Part shown: positions 35,627 through 46,400 of the stretch, piece by piece
Layout of the letters: the number at the start of each line of letters is the position of its first letter
How positions within the stretch are numbered: position 1 is the stretch's first letter
Source of the DNA: Vibrio maritimus
Lineage (GTDB): Bacteria > Pseudomonadota > Gammaproteobacteria > Enterobacterales > Vibrionaceae
NCBI RefSeq assembly: GCF_021441885.1
Contig: NZ_CP090440.1
Coordinates: forward strand, 186,001-250,000
Direction: 5' to 3'
Length of the DNA: 64,000 bases
Program-made: the position numbers and the translations under genes
The notes under the pieces: model-generated
Told to the model about the DNA's origin: nothing
Seen by the model: the letters and a program-made list of their open reading frames with translations, nothing else
Databases searched by the model: none

Positions 35627-36891
35627 TTTTGGCTAGATATCTAAAACATCATCTAGGCGCCCATCGAAGTGAATCGCTAGTTGAGACAATGTCATATTCC
35701 AGTTCTGGATTGGCATTGTCCATTTCTTAGAAGCATTCAATATCCCAGCATACAGCAGCTTAAGCAAGCTGTTTTCGTTCGGGAAGCCACCCTTAGTCTT
35801 GGTCAGTTTACGGAACTGGCGGTGTACTGCCTCGATAGCATTCGTGGTGTAGATAGCCTTTCGAACGTACTCTGGATACTTAAAGTAAACGGACAGGTTT
35901 GCCCATTTGTTCCGCCAAGAACGCAGCACGATTGGGTAATGCTGCCCCCATTTGGACTCTAAACGATCCAGTTCCATCTCTGCTGCTTCTTTACTGACAG
36001 CGCGGTAGACAGGCTTCAGGTCAGCCATGAACTCCTTCTGGTGCTTGGAAGCAACGTACTTCATGGAGCTGCGGACCTGGTGAATAACGCATTGCTGAAC
36101 CTCGGTATCGGGGTAAATCGTAGCGATGGCTGCTGGGAAGCCAGTAAGGCCATCCACGCAGGCGATCAGGATATCTTCGACTCCACGGTTATGCAGCTCC
36201 GTTAGCACAGATAGCCAGTAGTTTGCGCCCTCTGACTCGGATAGGTACAGGCCAAGCAGCTCTTTCTTGCCTTCGACATTTAAGCCTAAGATCGTGTACA
36301 CCGCTTTGCTGACATAGCGGCCATCTTCCTTAATCTTGTAGTGGATAGCATCAAGCCAGACAAATGGATAGAGCGCATCTAGCGGTCGCTGCTGCCACTC
36401 TTTCAGCTCAGGTATCAAACGGTCTGTAACTCCAGTAATAGTAGCCTCAGAGACATCAATGCCATACATATCTTCGACATGGCCGCGGATATCACGGTAG
36501 CTCATACCGAGCGAGAACATGGATAAGATCTTACGGTCGATCTCGTCAGTTAACTTAGTCTGGTTTTTCTTCACCAGCTTCGGCTCGAACGAACCCGTGC
36601 GGTCACGCGGGGTATCCAGCTCGAAAGCGCCTACTGAAGACTTAACGGTTTTCTTGCTGGAGCCATTCTTATGGTTTGGCTGATCGTCATTTTCTAGGTG
36701 TTGTTCCAGTTCCGCCTTTAAGGCAGCTTCGGTGATCTGTTTGATGAGAGGGGTTAAGAAACCATCTTTGCCTGTCAGGTCTTGCCCTGACTGAAGAGCT
36801 TTAATGGCTTGTTCTAGATCGAAGTCTTTGGTCATGTGTCATTCCTGTTTTATATATAATACTGAAATGACACAGATTTCTAAACACTACC
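35598..36891 (-). mobile_element. IS256-family insertion sequence (1294 bp)
   Basis: The imperfect terminal inverted repeats (GAGGGCGTTCAAAAATCTGT at the left, the matching GGTAGTGTTTAGAAATCTGT read from the right) bracket one transposase gene. The 8-bp direct repeat TCTATTCA flanks it at 35590-35597 and 36892-36899. The exact duplication indicates a recent insertion into the IS6 transposase. Confidence 0.93.
35633..36835 (-). CDS. IS256-family (mutator-type) transposase
   Basis: The 400-residue transposase is intact. DDE residues are in VWLDAIHYKIKED, ACVDGLTGFPAAI and TTNAIEAVHRQFRK, and the mutator-family stretch CVIHQVRSSMKYVA is present. It is the only fully intact transposase in the left IS cluster. 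It starts near the right terminal repeat and runs leftwards. Confidence 0.93.
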   Translation of the reverse strand: MTKDFDLEQAIKALQSGQDLTGKDGFLTPLIKQITEAALKAELEQHLENDDQPNHKNGSSKKTVKSSVGAFELDTPRDRTGSFEPKLVKKNQTKLTDEIDRKILSMFSLGMSYRDIRGHVEDMYGIDVSEATITGVTDRLIPELKEWQQRPLDALYPFVWLDAIHYKIKEDGRYVSKAVYTILGLNVEGKKELLGLYLSESEGANYWLSVLTELHNRGVEDILIACVDGLTGFPAAIATIYPDTEVQQCVIHQVRSSMKYVASKHQKEFMADLKPVYRAVSKEAAEMELDRLESKWGQHYPIVLRSWRNKWANLSVYFKYPEYVRKAIYTTNAIEAVHRQFRKLTKTKGGFPNENSLLKLLYAGILNASKKWTMPIQNWNMTLSQLAIHFDGRLDDVLDI

Positions 36892-36976
36892 TCTATTCAA
36901 TGTAGAAGTGATTTACCAGTAATCGCCACGCCAATGATGGCGAACTCTGCACTCTGAGATTAGTTGCAACAATCCC

Positions 36977-37245
36977 TTTTCATGCATAACACCTACACCT
37001 CTACCGCCGTTCCAGTATGTTATCGTTCGTATGCTCTTTAGGTAGCACTCTATTGATAGTGATAACAGCACATAATAAGGAGTGCCATTTGCGTTGCTCT
37101 TTTGCAAAACCATTGCAGCATCATAGTAATCTTTACCCTGAGAGCTAAACCCGAAGTCAACGATCTCATTCGAAGCAGTAATGGAGCCGTTATCAAGCGC
37201 ATCATTCCATCTTTTTTGAATTTTTGTTTGAGTTTTATTTTTCAT
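36977..37245 (-). pseudogene. HEPN-like protein gene, 3'-truncated by IS6 element
   Basis: About 90 native codons remain. The frame then runs into the IS6 end and stops at 36913. The surviving part has DFGFSSQGKDYYDAAMVLQK and a helix pair SLSIECYLKSI followed by HEKGLLQLI, a pattern common in HEPN-fold helical domains. The C-terminal half, where a catalytic RxxxxH would be, is missing. It lies 100 bp downstream of the OLD nuclease gene on the same strand. The HEPN call is tentative; the truncation is certain. Confidence 0.5.
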
Positions 37246-37345
37246 AGCGTCTTATGGGTTTGTTGATGCTGTGAGGATGAAAGGGACAAAAGCGAATTAG
37301 CCTTTGAAGCAAGAATGCTTTTGTCCGTGATAGGCTCTTATCGTA

Positions 37346-39133
37346 CTACATCAGATTCCTTTGAATAGCCTGCATCCACTCTAGAATGTTTCCATTTGGA
37401 TCCATTTCAACTAGGTCTGCGTGAGAGTATTTATCCATGACTAAGGTGTTAAGCTTTTTCTTACACTTACCTTCTCTATAGGGTGTCAGGCCAGCAAGAG
37501 TCGTTGGAACATCGGTGTCATCTTCGATTTCAATATCTACATTAAAAATTGCCTTGATTGCCCTTGGAGATATATAGTTTTCAAGCTCTCTTTTAGTGGT
37601 TAAGAATGCCTGAGAACCATCACCTCTTTCATTCACAGCATCTACAGTGGTCTTGTATTTTGGTGGCTGCGCCATATCTCGATCATAGATATGAATTTCG
37701 GGTTTCCCTAAGTTTTTAAGGTAGTGAGAATTCACCCAATCGCGCAGAGTATCTCCTCCCAATGGGATCATAACGATGCGAGGGTCATCGTTCAAATCCG
37801 GAACACCTACACCTTCTGCAATGAGGTTTCGTGACAAACGCTTAAAGAAATGAATATCATTTGGCCCTTCGAGACAGACGATAAGTTGAGCGCGACTGTC
37901 AGGCAAAACACCGAGATCTTTCGCAATAATCTCATAAGTTGCGTCTTGTCCACTTGCTATGCTTAAGTCTCCAGTGTCCTTTCGGTGGATATGACGTAAG
38001 CTTTCAAGGTCAATTTTTTCAGCAAGTGCTGGTACGTGGGTAGTTAAAATTACCTGACAATCATCAAGTTCAGACAGCTCTTTAAAAGCATCAACGAGCA
38101 TTTGTTGGTAGCTAGGGTGCTGCGAAGTTTCTGGTTCTTCAATAGCATAGATAACGCCTTTTCTGCTATTGTCACGCTTGATTCGTTCCGCTTCAGCTTT
38201 GAAAAAACTGATAAGAATCAGTCGACGAACACCACTACCGCGCTTGTTGATGTGAACGCCGTCATTCCCTATTAATGACAGTTTGAAGATGCTACCCCAG
38301 TTGGGTTCAACTTTGAATTCTGGAATGAGTTCACTAGCTAATTTTGAATCAATGTCGTTCAAATGAGAAATTGTATCTGCTGCTACAGCTAATGTTTTTT
38401 CTCGTACAACCTGTTTGATGTTTTCTAGCTTGGTGTCCAACTCAGAGAGGGCGTTGTTTACAGCAGCCTTCATAGGATCTTGAACTTCGGCTTCTTCATC
38501 TGTACTGGGTCTATCTGCTCTGAATAGAGCAAAGTGAGGAAGGTAAGAAGAGATTCTCTCCCAAACAGATTTCCCATCCTCTGCTTTTAGTGGGATCATT
38601 TGTGGTGTTAGCTTGAGGTTTTCTATAGAACCGTAGATTCCTTGCCTCAATAGGGCATTGACACGTTGGTCTTCTACATTGACGCCCCGTCGCTCCGCGA
38701 TGGCCTTCAATTGATCATTTTTCTTGTAAAGAACCCCTTTAGCATCCTTGGCTGATGGATGTACACACCACGCAGCGTATTCACCGTTTCCTTTCCCTTT
38801 TTTGAATACTCGGAATAATTCTAAATTTCCTCTCTCATTCAACAAAAACTCATTCTGGAGTGTTGTATTAGCTCTTTCATCTAAAATCAATTGTTCCGGT
38901 AAGTTGCTAAACTCACAGCCAATTAGAACATCAGCTTGTTCATCGGAGTAGACGCACTTATCCGTTGCATCAAATTTACAAAGCTTGTGATTGAAGAAAA
39001 CTCCCAATGCATCAAGAAGTGTAGTTTTTCCTATATCATTCTTGCCAATAAGAGCTGTCAGGTCAGAAATGTCAACAGTCGTTCTTTCTTGATATCCTCG
39101 ATAATTTTCTAGTGTAAGACTAATAAGTTTCAT
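37346..39133 (-). CDS. OLD-family ATP-dependent nuclease (AAA ATPase + TOPRIM)
   Basis: The 595-residue protein has an N-terminal ABC-type ATPase with Walker A IGKNDIGKTTLLDAL (about 29-43), a split ATPase with Walker B AIEEPETSQHP (about 325) and a TTHVPALAEK switch. A TOPRIM domain from about residue 410 carries CLEGPNDIHFF and IYDRDMAQ. This is the layout of P2 OLD and GajA-type nucleases used in anti-phage defence. No UvrD-like GajB partner is adjacent, so it is a lone OLD rather than Gabija. It is divergent from hsdM, with about 170 bp of shared promoter region (39134-39301). Confidence 0.85.
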   Translation of the reverse strand: MKLISLTLENYRGYQERTTVDISDLTALIGKNDIGKTTLLDALGVFFNHKLCKFDATDKCVYSDEQADVLIGCEFSNLPEQLILDERANTTLQNEFLLNERGNLELFRVFKKGKGNGEYAAWCVHPSAKDAKGVLYKKNDQLKAIAERRGVNVEDQRVNALLRQGIYGSIENLKLTPQMIPLKAEDGKSVWERISSYLPHFALFRADRPSTDEEAEVQDPMKAAVNNALSELDTKLENIKQVVREKTLAVAADTISHLNDIDSKLASELIPEFKVEPNWGSIFKLSLIGNDGVHINKRGSGVRRLILISFFKAEAERIKRDNSRKGVIYAIEEPETSQHPSYQQMLVDAFKELSELDDCQVILTTHVPALAEKIDLESLRHIHRKDTGDLSIASGQDATYEIIAKDLGVLPDSRAQLIVCLEGPNDIHFFKRLSRNLIAEGVGVPDLNDDPRIVMIPLGGDTLRDWVNSHYLKNLGKPEIHIYDRDMAQPPKYKTTVDAVNERGDGSQAFLTTKRELENYISPRAIKAIFNVDIEIEDDTDVPTTLAGLTPYREGKCKKKLNTLVMDKYSHADLVEMDPNGNILEWMQAIQRNLM

Positions 39134-39301
39134 TCTTTATCCCTTTGCGTTGCGAACGAGGCGATCTCTAAGCTAGCATTTGAAGGGGAGGAAATATGCT
39201 CTTTACTTCATAAAAATCATTGTTCAGTAAAGCATAAATCAAGGACTTTTCGGGCTTGGGTGGTATCATGACAAGAATTTTTCGTTTTAAAGAACACCGA
39301 A

Positions 39302-41005
39302 ATGAACCAACAAGAACAACAATTCCTTAAAGAGCTTGAAAGCAAGCTCTGGACAGCGGCAGATAAGCTACGTTCCACTCTCGATGCAGCGCAATACAAG
39401 CACGCAGTGTTAGGCCTTATCTTCGTAAAGTACGTTTCTGATGCATTCAAACTACGTCAGGATGAGATTAAAGCTGACCTAGCTAACCCTGAGCACGAAT
39501 ACTACTTAGATCCTGCTGACTTCTCGGAAGAAGAACTAGCAGAAGAGATTGCGATTGAACTGGAACAGCGTGATTTCTATACAGAGAAAAACGTGTTCTG
39601 GCTGCCTACAGAATCTCGTTGGCAATTCCTACAAGATAACGGCCCGTTAGTTATTGGTGGTGCTGACCTTGAAATTGACGGCAAGGTGAAAAAAATCACT
39701 TCAGTTGGTCACCTAATCGACAATGCTCTAGAGGGTATCGAGCGTGATAACCCGAAACTAAAAGGTGTACTGAACAAGTCATACTCTGGTTTAAAGATTG
39801 ATCAGGCTAAGTTGAATGAGCTTATCAACCTGATTGCGACAATCCCGTTTGTTCATGCTGACCTAAACAGCAAAGATATCCTCGGTCACGTATACGAATA
39901 CATGCTTGGTCAGTTTGCACTTGCAGAGGGTAAAAAAGGTGGTCAGTTCTACACGCCAGCCTCTATCGTATCGCTAATCGTTGAGATGATTGAGCCGTTT
40001 GAGGGTCGTGTGTATGACCCTGCAATGGGTTCCGGTGGTTTCTTCGTACAATCAGAGAAGTTCATTGAGCGTCATGCCAATGAGAAGAAAGTTGATGCCG
40101 TAACGCAGAAACAGAAGATTTCTATTTACGGCCAAGAATACAATCATACTACGTGGCAGCTAGCGGCAATGAACATGGCGATCCGTGGTCTTGATTACGA
40201 TTTTGGTAAAGAGCCTGCAAGTACCTACACTAATATTCAGCACCCTGATCTTCGTGCTGACTTCATCATGGCAAACCCTCCGTTCAACATGAAAGAGTGG
40301 AACATAGGTGTTGATGATAACGATCCTCGCTTCAAATACGGCCAACCGCCAGCAGGTAACGCCAACTTCGCATGGATGCAGCACATGCTTCATCACCTTG
40401 CTCCAGACGGCTCTCAAGCGCTTCTATTGGCGAACGGCTCGATGAGTTCGACCACCAACAATGAAGGTGAGATCCGAAAAGCACTTGTCGAGAATGATCT
40501 TGTTGAATGTATGGTCGCGCTACCCGGTCAATTGTTTACCAACACACAGATCCCTGCATGTATCTGGTTCTTAACAAAGAACAAGACAGCTCGCACTGAT
40601 AAAGCAGGTCGCAAACTGCGTGCTCGTAAAGGTGAAGTGCTATTCATTGATGCTAGGAACCTTGGTTACATGAAAGACCGTGTTCTACGTGACTTTAGCT
40701 TTGATGATATTCAGAAAGTTGCTGACTTATATCACGCATGGAAAACGGGTGAAGAGGTTCACGGCGTAGCTTATCAAGACCAAGCAGGCTTCTGTAAATC
40801 AGCAACGCTTGAAGAAATCACTAAGCATGACTTTGTACTAACACCGGGGCGATATGTTGGTGCTACTGAGGAAGAAGATGATGGTGTTCCTTTTGCTGAA
40901 AAGATGGCAACACTGACTTCTAAGTTAAGTGAACAGTTTGCTGAGTCAGCAATGCTAGAAGCTGAGATCAAGAAGAACCTAGCGGGGTTAGGTTATGAGC
41001 TTTGA
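39302..41005 (+). CDS. hsdM: Type I restriction-modification methyltransferase subunit HsdM
   Basis: The 567-residue protein has an N-terminal helical HsdM domain (residues about 5-150) and an N6-adenine methyltransferase domain. SAM motif I is DPAMGSGGFFVQ (about 240) and the catalytic motif is NPPFNMKEW (about 323). It methylates adenine at the site chosen by HsdS and protects host DNA. hsdS overlaps its end by 11 bp. It is full length and intact. Confidence 0.95.
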   Translation: MNQQEQQFLKELESKLWTAADKLRSTLDAAQYKHAVLGLIFVKYVSDAFKLRQDEIKADLANPEHEYYLDPADFSEEELAEEIAIELEQRDFYTEKNVFWLPTESRWQFLQDNGPLVIGGADLEIDGKVKKITSVGHLIDNALEGIERDNPKLKGVLNKSYSGLKIDQAKLNELINLIATIPFVHADLNSKDILGHVYEYMLGQFALAEGKKGGQFYTPASIVSLIVEMIEPFEGRVYDPAMGSGGFFVQSEKFIERHANEKKVDAVTQKQKISIYGQEYNHTTWQLAAMNMAIRGLDYDFGKEPASTYTNIQHPDLRADFIMANPPFNMKEWNIGVDDNDPRFKYGQPPAGNANFAWMQHMLHHLAPDGSQALLLANGSMSSTTNNEGEIRKALVENDLVECMVALPGQLFTNTQIPACIWFLTKNKTARTDKAGRKLRARKGEVLFIDARNLGYMKDRVLRDFSFDDIQKVADLYHAWKTGEEVHGVAYQDQAGFCKSATLEEITKHDFVLTPGRYVGATEEEDDGVPFAEKMATLTSKLSEQFAESAMLEAEIKKNLAGLGYEL

Positions 41006-42275
41006 TAACCTACCACGCAGTTGGCAATTAATTTCTCTCGAAGATGCTATGGATGCGATTATTGATTATCGAGGGAAAACACCAAAGAAGACAGAATCGG
41101 GTATACCTCTTATCACCGCTAAAATTGTGAAGGGTGGGTATGTCCTTGAGCCTTTTGAATTTATTGCGGAAGACAACTATGACTCATGGATGGTTCGAGG
41201 GTTACCACAAGTAGGTGATGTGGTTTTGACTACGGAAGCCCCTTTAGGGGAAACAGCACAATTGACAAGCGCTAATGTAGCACTAGCTCAGCGTATTGTG
41301 ACCCTGAGAGGTAAAAGGGGAGTATTGGATAATGACTTCCTTCTATGTGCTCTACAGAGTGATTTTGTTCAACACCAATTAGAGTCTCGTGCTTCCGGCT
41401 CTACTGTTAAGGGTATTAAACAAAGTGAGCTTAGAAAGGTTAGCTTGCCTATACCACCACTGCCTGAGCAGCAAAAAATATCCCAAGTTTTGAAGTCTTT
41501 AAGCAACAAATTAGTTTGTAATACTCAAACCAACCAAACTCTAGAAGAAATGGCACAAGCCATCTTTAAATCGTGGTTTGTCGATTTCGACCCGATCAAA
41601 GCTAAGATGAGTGGCGAGCAACCAGAAGCTATGGACGCGGCCACTGCCTCGCTTTTCCCAGAAAAGCTCGTTGAGTCTGAGCTAGGGTTGATCCCAGAAG
41701 GTTGGGATGTAGGCACATTGAGTGATGTAGCAAAATACTGTTCAGCAAGAACCAACACCGACACAATTACACTTGAAAATTACATCTCTACAGAGAATAT
41801 GCTCGCTGAAAAGAAAGGTGTAACCGCTGCATCTAAGCTTCCAACAGCTAAAACTGTCGCAGCATATAAGTCGGGAGATATCTTAGTTTCAAACATCCGC
41901 CCTTACTTTAAGAAGATCTGGCTGGCTGAGGGAAGTGGTGGTCGCTCCAATGATGTTCTTGGTTTTGAATCAGTTAGTGAAAATACTGACTCATACGTGA
42001 TGAACTTGCTCTATCAAGATACATTCTTCGAATACATGACCAGAACCTCGAAAGGCGCAAAAATGCCGCGAGGTGATAAGACTGCAATCATGAACTGGGA
42101 AATGGCTGTACCACCAGTTGAGCTACGTGAAGCTTTCTCGGCTATCGTCGATAAGTTTTATCAGTTGATTCCTCAAAATAGAGCACAGAATGCAACTTTG
42201 GAATCGTTGCGCGATACGTTACTTCCTAAATTGCTTTCCGGCGAAATCGAGTTGGATTCTCAGGGGAGTCAGTAG
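40995..42275 (+). CDS. hsdS: Type I restriction-modification specificity subunit HsdS
   Basis: The 426-residue protein has two target-recognition domains (about 8-150 and 235-390). Each is followed by a conserved helical spacer: PPLPEQQKISQVLKSLSNKL and the terminal RDTLLPKLLSGEIEL. A central IFKSWFVDFDPIKAKMSGE segment is typical. The two half-sites it recognises cannot be read from sequence. The stop TAG is immediately followed by the ATG of the SIR2-domain gene. Confidence 0.93.
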   Translation: MSFDNLPRSWQLISLEDAMDAIIDYRGKTPKKTESGIPLITAKIVKGGYVLEPFEFIAEDNYDSWMVRGLPQVGDVVLTTEAPLGETAQLTSANVALAQRIVTLRGKRGVLDNDFLLCALQSDFVQHQLESRASGSTVKGIKQSELRKVSLPIPPLPEQQKISQVLKSLSNKLVCNTQTNQTLEEMAQAIFKSWFVDFDPIKAKMSGEQPEAMDAATASLFPEKLVESELGLIPEGWDVGTLSDVAKYCSARTNTDTITLENYISTENMLAEKKGVTAASKLPTAKTVAAYKSGDILVSNIRPYFKKIWLAEGSGGRSNDVLGFESVSENTDSYVMNLLYQDTFFEYMTRTSKGAKMPRGDKTAIMNWEMAVPPVELREAFSAIVDKFYQLIPQNRAQNATLESLRDTLLPKLLSGEIELDSQGSQ

Positions 42276-43475
42276 ATGAGTAAACCATTGAATGATAGTC
42301 GACATATTATTGAGAAGGTTGAGCAATATTTAAGCACAAAGCTTCAAGAAAATGCTGAGTTTAACGAAGAGTTGAATTCAAGTGCTTCAGTTGCTGTATC
42401 TATTGATGGGCCAAAAGTTAATATTACGAGCTTGTCTGATTCAGATACTACGTTCCAATATGATGTCAGTGATATTCTTTACTGGGTTGAGCGTGATACC
42501 TATTTTGATGAACTAGCGAAATGGAATGGCATTAAACTTGAAGAAAAGCATAGATGCGCATTAGATTTTTTGAAGAGATCCGATCAACTTCCAACATTTT
42601 TGGATTTTGTAGACGCAATTAAACGTCAACGAGTCGCTCCCTTTATTGGCGCTGGCGTGTCGTCACCTGCAGGTTACCCACCATGGGGCAAGGCTTTGGA
42701 ACGTCTGGCTAAACAAATGGGTGAGGATGTTTCTGCACAAGTAAAAGATGATCTGGATAATTACTGTTATCTTGCCGCAGCAGAAGCACTCTATCTACAT
42801 AATGAGCATTTATTCAAAAATTTTGTTCAGACCGAGTTTCGCCTAAAGGCAGCTCAAGAAGATGACAGACCTGTTTTTCCACCAGTAGTTGATCTGTTAC
42901 CTTTACTAACGGGGTCATGTGTGGTTACCACGAACTTTGATCGCCTTATAGAGAAAAAATTTGAATTGGTGAGTGGAAAGCCGTTAAGTGGCTATATGTA
43001 TGGTAAACAAGAACAAAATGGCTTTGTTAGTCAATTGCTTAAAGGTGAGCAATGTCTAATGAAGCTTCATGGTGATGCGGATCAGGCACAGTCTTATGTG
43101 TTTACGGAGTCACAATACAAAGATGCATACGGTGATACAGATATTGATTTTACAAAACAGTTACCCAGATCACTTCGACAAATATACATCAGTTATTCTC
43201 TGATATTTATTGGATGCTCATTGGAACAAGATCGTACATTAGAGCTGTTTAAATCTGTAATGGAACAGGGGCACTTTGAAATACCTTGGCACTATGCTTT
43301 TCTGGCAGATACGGACTCAACGAGTAAATCAGAAAAAATGGGGCGATTACTAAGTATGAATATCAAACCAATCTGGTATGAGACCATCGATGGCAACCAC
43401 TCTATGCTTGAAAAGTTGTTGCTACTTGCAATTGATGTGGCAAATAAAAAATTTAGTTTAGGGAATACTAGATGA
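42276..43475 (+). CDS. SIR2-domain protein nested in the type I RM operon
   Basis: The 399-residue protein has an N-terminal region of about 110 residues of unknown fold. A SIR2-like domain follows with NAD-binding motifs FIGAGVSSPAGYPPWGKAL (about 126), TTNFDRLIEKKF (about 215), LMKLHGDADQAQ (about 262) and FIGCSLEQDRTLELF (about 310). SIR2 domains in defence systems act as NADases that kill or arrest infected cells. The gene starts directly after the hsdS stop and overlaps hsdR by ATGA, so its synthesis is tied to the RM complex. Catalytic Asn and His are present, so activity is plausible. It could be a guard that fires when RM is defeated; this is inference. Confidence 0.88.
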   Translation: MSKPLNDSRHIIEKVEQYLSTKLQENAEFNEELNSSASVAVSIDGPKVNITSLSDSDTTFQYDVSDILYWVERDTYFDELAKWNGIKLEEKHRCALDFLKRSDQLPTFLDFVDAIKRQRVAPFIGAGVSSPAGYPPWGKALERLAKQMGEDVSAQVKDDLDNYCYLAAAEALYLHNEHLFKNFVQTEFRLKAAQEDDRPVFPPVVDLLPLLTGSCVVTTNFDRLIEKKFELVSGKPLSGYMYGKQEQNGFVSQLLKGEQCLMKLHGDADQAQSYVFTESQYKDAYGDTDIDFTKQLPRSLRQIYISYSLIFIGCSLEQDRTLELFKSVMEQGHFEIPWHYAFLADTDSTSKSEKMGRLLSMNIKPIWYETIDGNHSMLEKLLLLAIDVANKKFSLGNTR

Positions 43476-46400
43476 TCACAGAAAGCCAGCTAGAGCAGCA
43501 GTGCATTAATTGGTTCATCGACCAAGGGTACCTCTATAAAAATGGTTATGACATCGCACCTGATGGTGATTCACCTGAACGTGATGACTATCATCAGGTG
43601 GTTCTCAAACAGCGTTTGCTTAGCCAGCTAGAGATACTGAACCCTGATTTACCTGAAGAGACTCGTAATCAGGTTGTGAACATGGTAAGTACACCTGAAA
43701 CACCAGTGCTAATCAAAAGCAATCGAGCATTCCATAAGCTTCTGATTGAGGGGGTACCTGTTGAATACAGTGTCATTGAAGATGGTCAACTGACTCCAAA
43801 ATATACCCATGCTCGTTTGATAGATTTCACCACTCCAGATAACAATGAATTCCTAGTTGTTAATCAGTTCACCATTACTGGTACTAAAGGGAATCGACGC
43901 CCTGATGTTGTGGTGTTTATTAATGGCCTGCCCATCTCTGTTGTAGAGTTGAAAAATCCAGCAGATGAACATGCGGATATTTGGAGCGCTTTTAACCAAC
44001 TGCAAACTTATAAAGATGAAATAGCAGAGTTGTTTGTATTTAACGAAGCATTGATAGTCAGTGATGGTTGGACTGCTCGTGTTGGCTCATTAACAGCAAA
44101 CAAGGAGCGTTTTCTTCCTTGGAAAACCGTATCAGGCGAAGATGACAAGCCACTGCTTGAGTTTCAGTTAGAAACAATGGTTCGAGGGTTCTTCAAGCCA
44201 GAGCTTCTCTTGGATTACATTCGCTACTTTGTCTTGTTCGAAACTGATAACGACAAAATAATTAAAAAGATAGCGGGTTATCACCAATTTCATGCTGTTC
44301 GCGCAGCAGTAGAGGCGACAGTAAAAGCTAAACAATCTGATGCTAACTTGATTTTGGCGGCTGATAATATTGCAAAGTATCAGGTTCAAGCCACAAAAGG
44401 CTTAGACAAAATTAACCCCGGAAGTGGTAAGGCTGGTGTGGTTTGGCACACTCAAGGAAGTGGTAAGAGTATCTCAATGGTGTGTTATGCCAGTAAACTG
44501 CTTCAGCAGCCAACTATGAACAACCCAACAATTGTTGTCGTCACAGACCGAAATGATCTGGATAGGCAGCTCTATAACACGTTCGGCATGGCACAAGAGA
44601 CGCTCAAACAGATCCCACAGCAAGCTGATGATCGTGATGCCCTGCGAGAGCTATTACTTAAGCGTCAATCAGGCGGCATCATTTTCACTACCATCCAAAA
44701 ATTTGCGCTTTTAGCCGATGAAACCGAACACCCAGTTCTATCGGATAGAGCAAATATTGTTGTCGTTTCGGATGAGGCACATCGAAGTCAGTATGGTAAC
44801 AAGTCCAAACTGGTTGAAGTCAAGGACGAAAATGGCGCTGTAAAAGCCCATAAGTACGTTTTTGGTTATTCTAAGTATATGCGTGACGCTTTGCCTTATG
44901 CCTCGTTCATCGGCTTTACAGGCACGCCTATCGCCATGGATGACAAAGACACTCGTGGTGTATTTGGTGAGTACGTATCAATCTATGATATTCAAGATGC
45001 CGTTGATGATGGTGCAACCGTTCCGATTTACTACGAATCACGCCTAGCGAAACTTGATATCAATCAGGACAAGATCGACGTTCTAAATGATGAAGTAGAG
45101 GATGAAATTGGTGAGGACGAAGAGACCGTAGAACGTGAGAAAATCAAATCACAATGGGCTGCGTTAGAGAAGCTTGTTGGTGCTGAGCCTCGTATACAGC
45201 AAGTGGCAAAAGATCTCGTGAATCATTTCACAACCCGTATTTCTACATTTCCCGGCAAGGCGATTATCGTCGCGATGAGTCGTGAAATCTGTGTCGATTT
45301 GTATGATGCTATAGTGGCAATAAAGCCTGATTGGCATAACGAGGATCCTGAAAAAGGCGTAATCAAAATTGTTATGACGGGTAGCGCATCAGATAAAGAA
45401 AAGATGCAGCCTCATATTCATGACAAGAAAACGAAAAAGCTGTTTGAGAAGCGTTACAAAGATACCGAGAACGAACTTCAATTAGTGATTGTGCGCGATA
45501 TGTGGCTAACAGGCTTTGATGCACCGTGTTGTCATACCATGTACATTGACAAACCGATGAAAGGCCATAACTTGATGCAGGCTATCGCCCGAGTAAACCG
45601 TGTGTTTAAAGACAAACCCGGTGGCTTAGTGGTGGATTACATTGGCATTGCTAACGAGCTGAAGAATGCCCTCAAGACTTATACTAACAGTCAGGGTAAA
45701 GGTCAGCCAACTGTAGACACGGCAGAAGCCTTTGCAGTGTTGATGGAAAAGGTCGATATTATACGAGGCATGTTTGCTACGCCTGTTGGTGGTGACATCT
45801 TCAACTATCGACCTGACTTTGAAACTGATGCACTTCGATTGTTGCCCGGTGCAGTGAATCATTTATCAGGTTTATCTCATAACGATAGCAACGGTAAAGA
45901 AGTTCGAGATGGTAAACGACGTTTCCTTGATGTCATGGCTGCGCTTACCAAGGCTTACTCGTTATGTAACACCATGGACGAAACTCGTGGCTACAAGAAC
46001 GAAATCGCTTTCTACTCCGCGATAAAAGCTGCATTCATCAAGCACTCAACGCTTGATAAAAAGCGTACCGACGAAGAGCGTAATACTGCTCTTAAGCAAA
46101 TCCTTAACAATGCGGTCGTTGCTGATGGAGTTGATGATATTTTTTCAATGGTAGGGCTAGACAAACCGAACATTGGTTTGTTGTCAGAAGAGTTCCTTGA
46201 AGACGTCAAGAACATGAAAGAGAAGAACCTTGCGGTAGAGCTATTAGAAAAGCTACTACGTGATGAGGTGAAAGCTCGAATGAAAAATGATGTGATTCAG
46301 GAAAAAAAATACTCTGATCGAATCATGACTACGCTTCAAAAGTATCACAACCGAAATATTGAAACCGCTCAAGTTATTGAAGAGCTGATCCAATGGGCGA

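Larger units (their letters stand above)
34815..36976 (+). mobile_element. IS6-family element, left copy, split by an IS256 element
   Basis: The ends are GGGGTTGTTGCAA (34815) and TTGCAACAATCCC (to 36976). Removing the 1294-bp IS256 element and its 8-bp duplication leaves 860 bp, exactly the length of the right copy at 46765-47624. It lies in inverted orientation to that copy and bounds the defence island on the left. Confidence 0.9.

Noticed and set aside
37346..39133. Gabija system (gajA-gajB)
   Set aside because: No UvrD-like GajB gene is adjacent on either side of the OLD nuclease.
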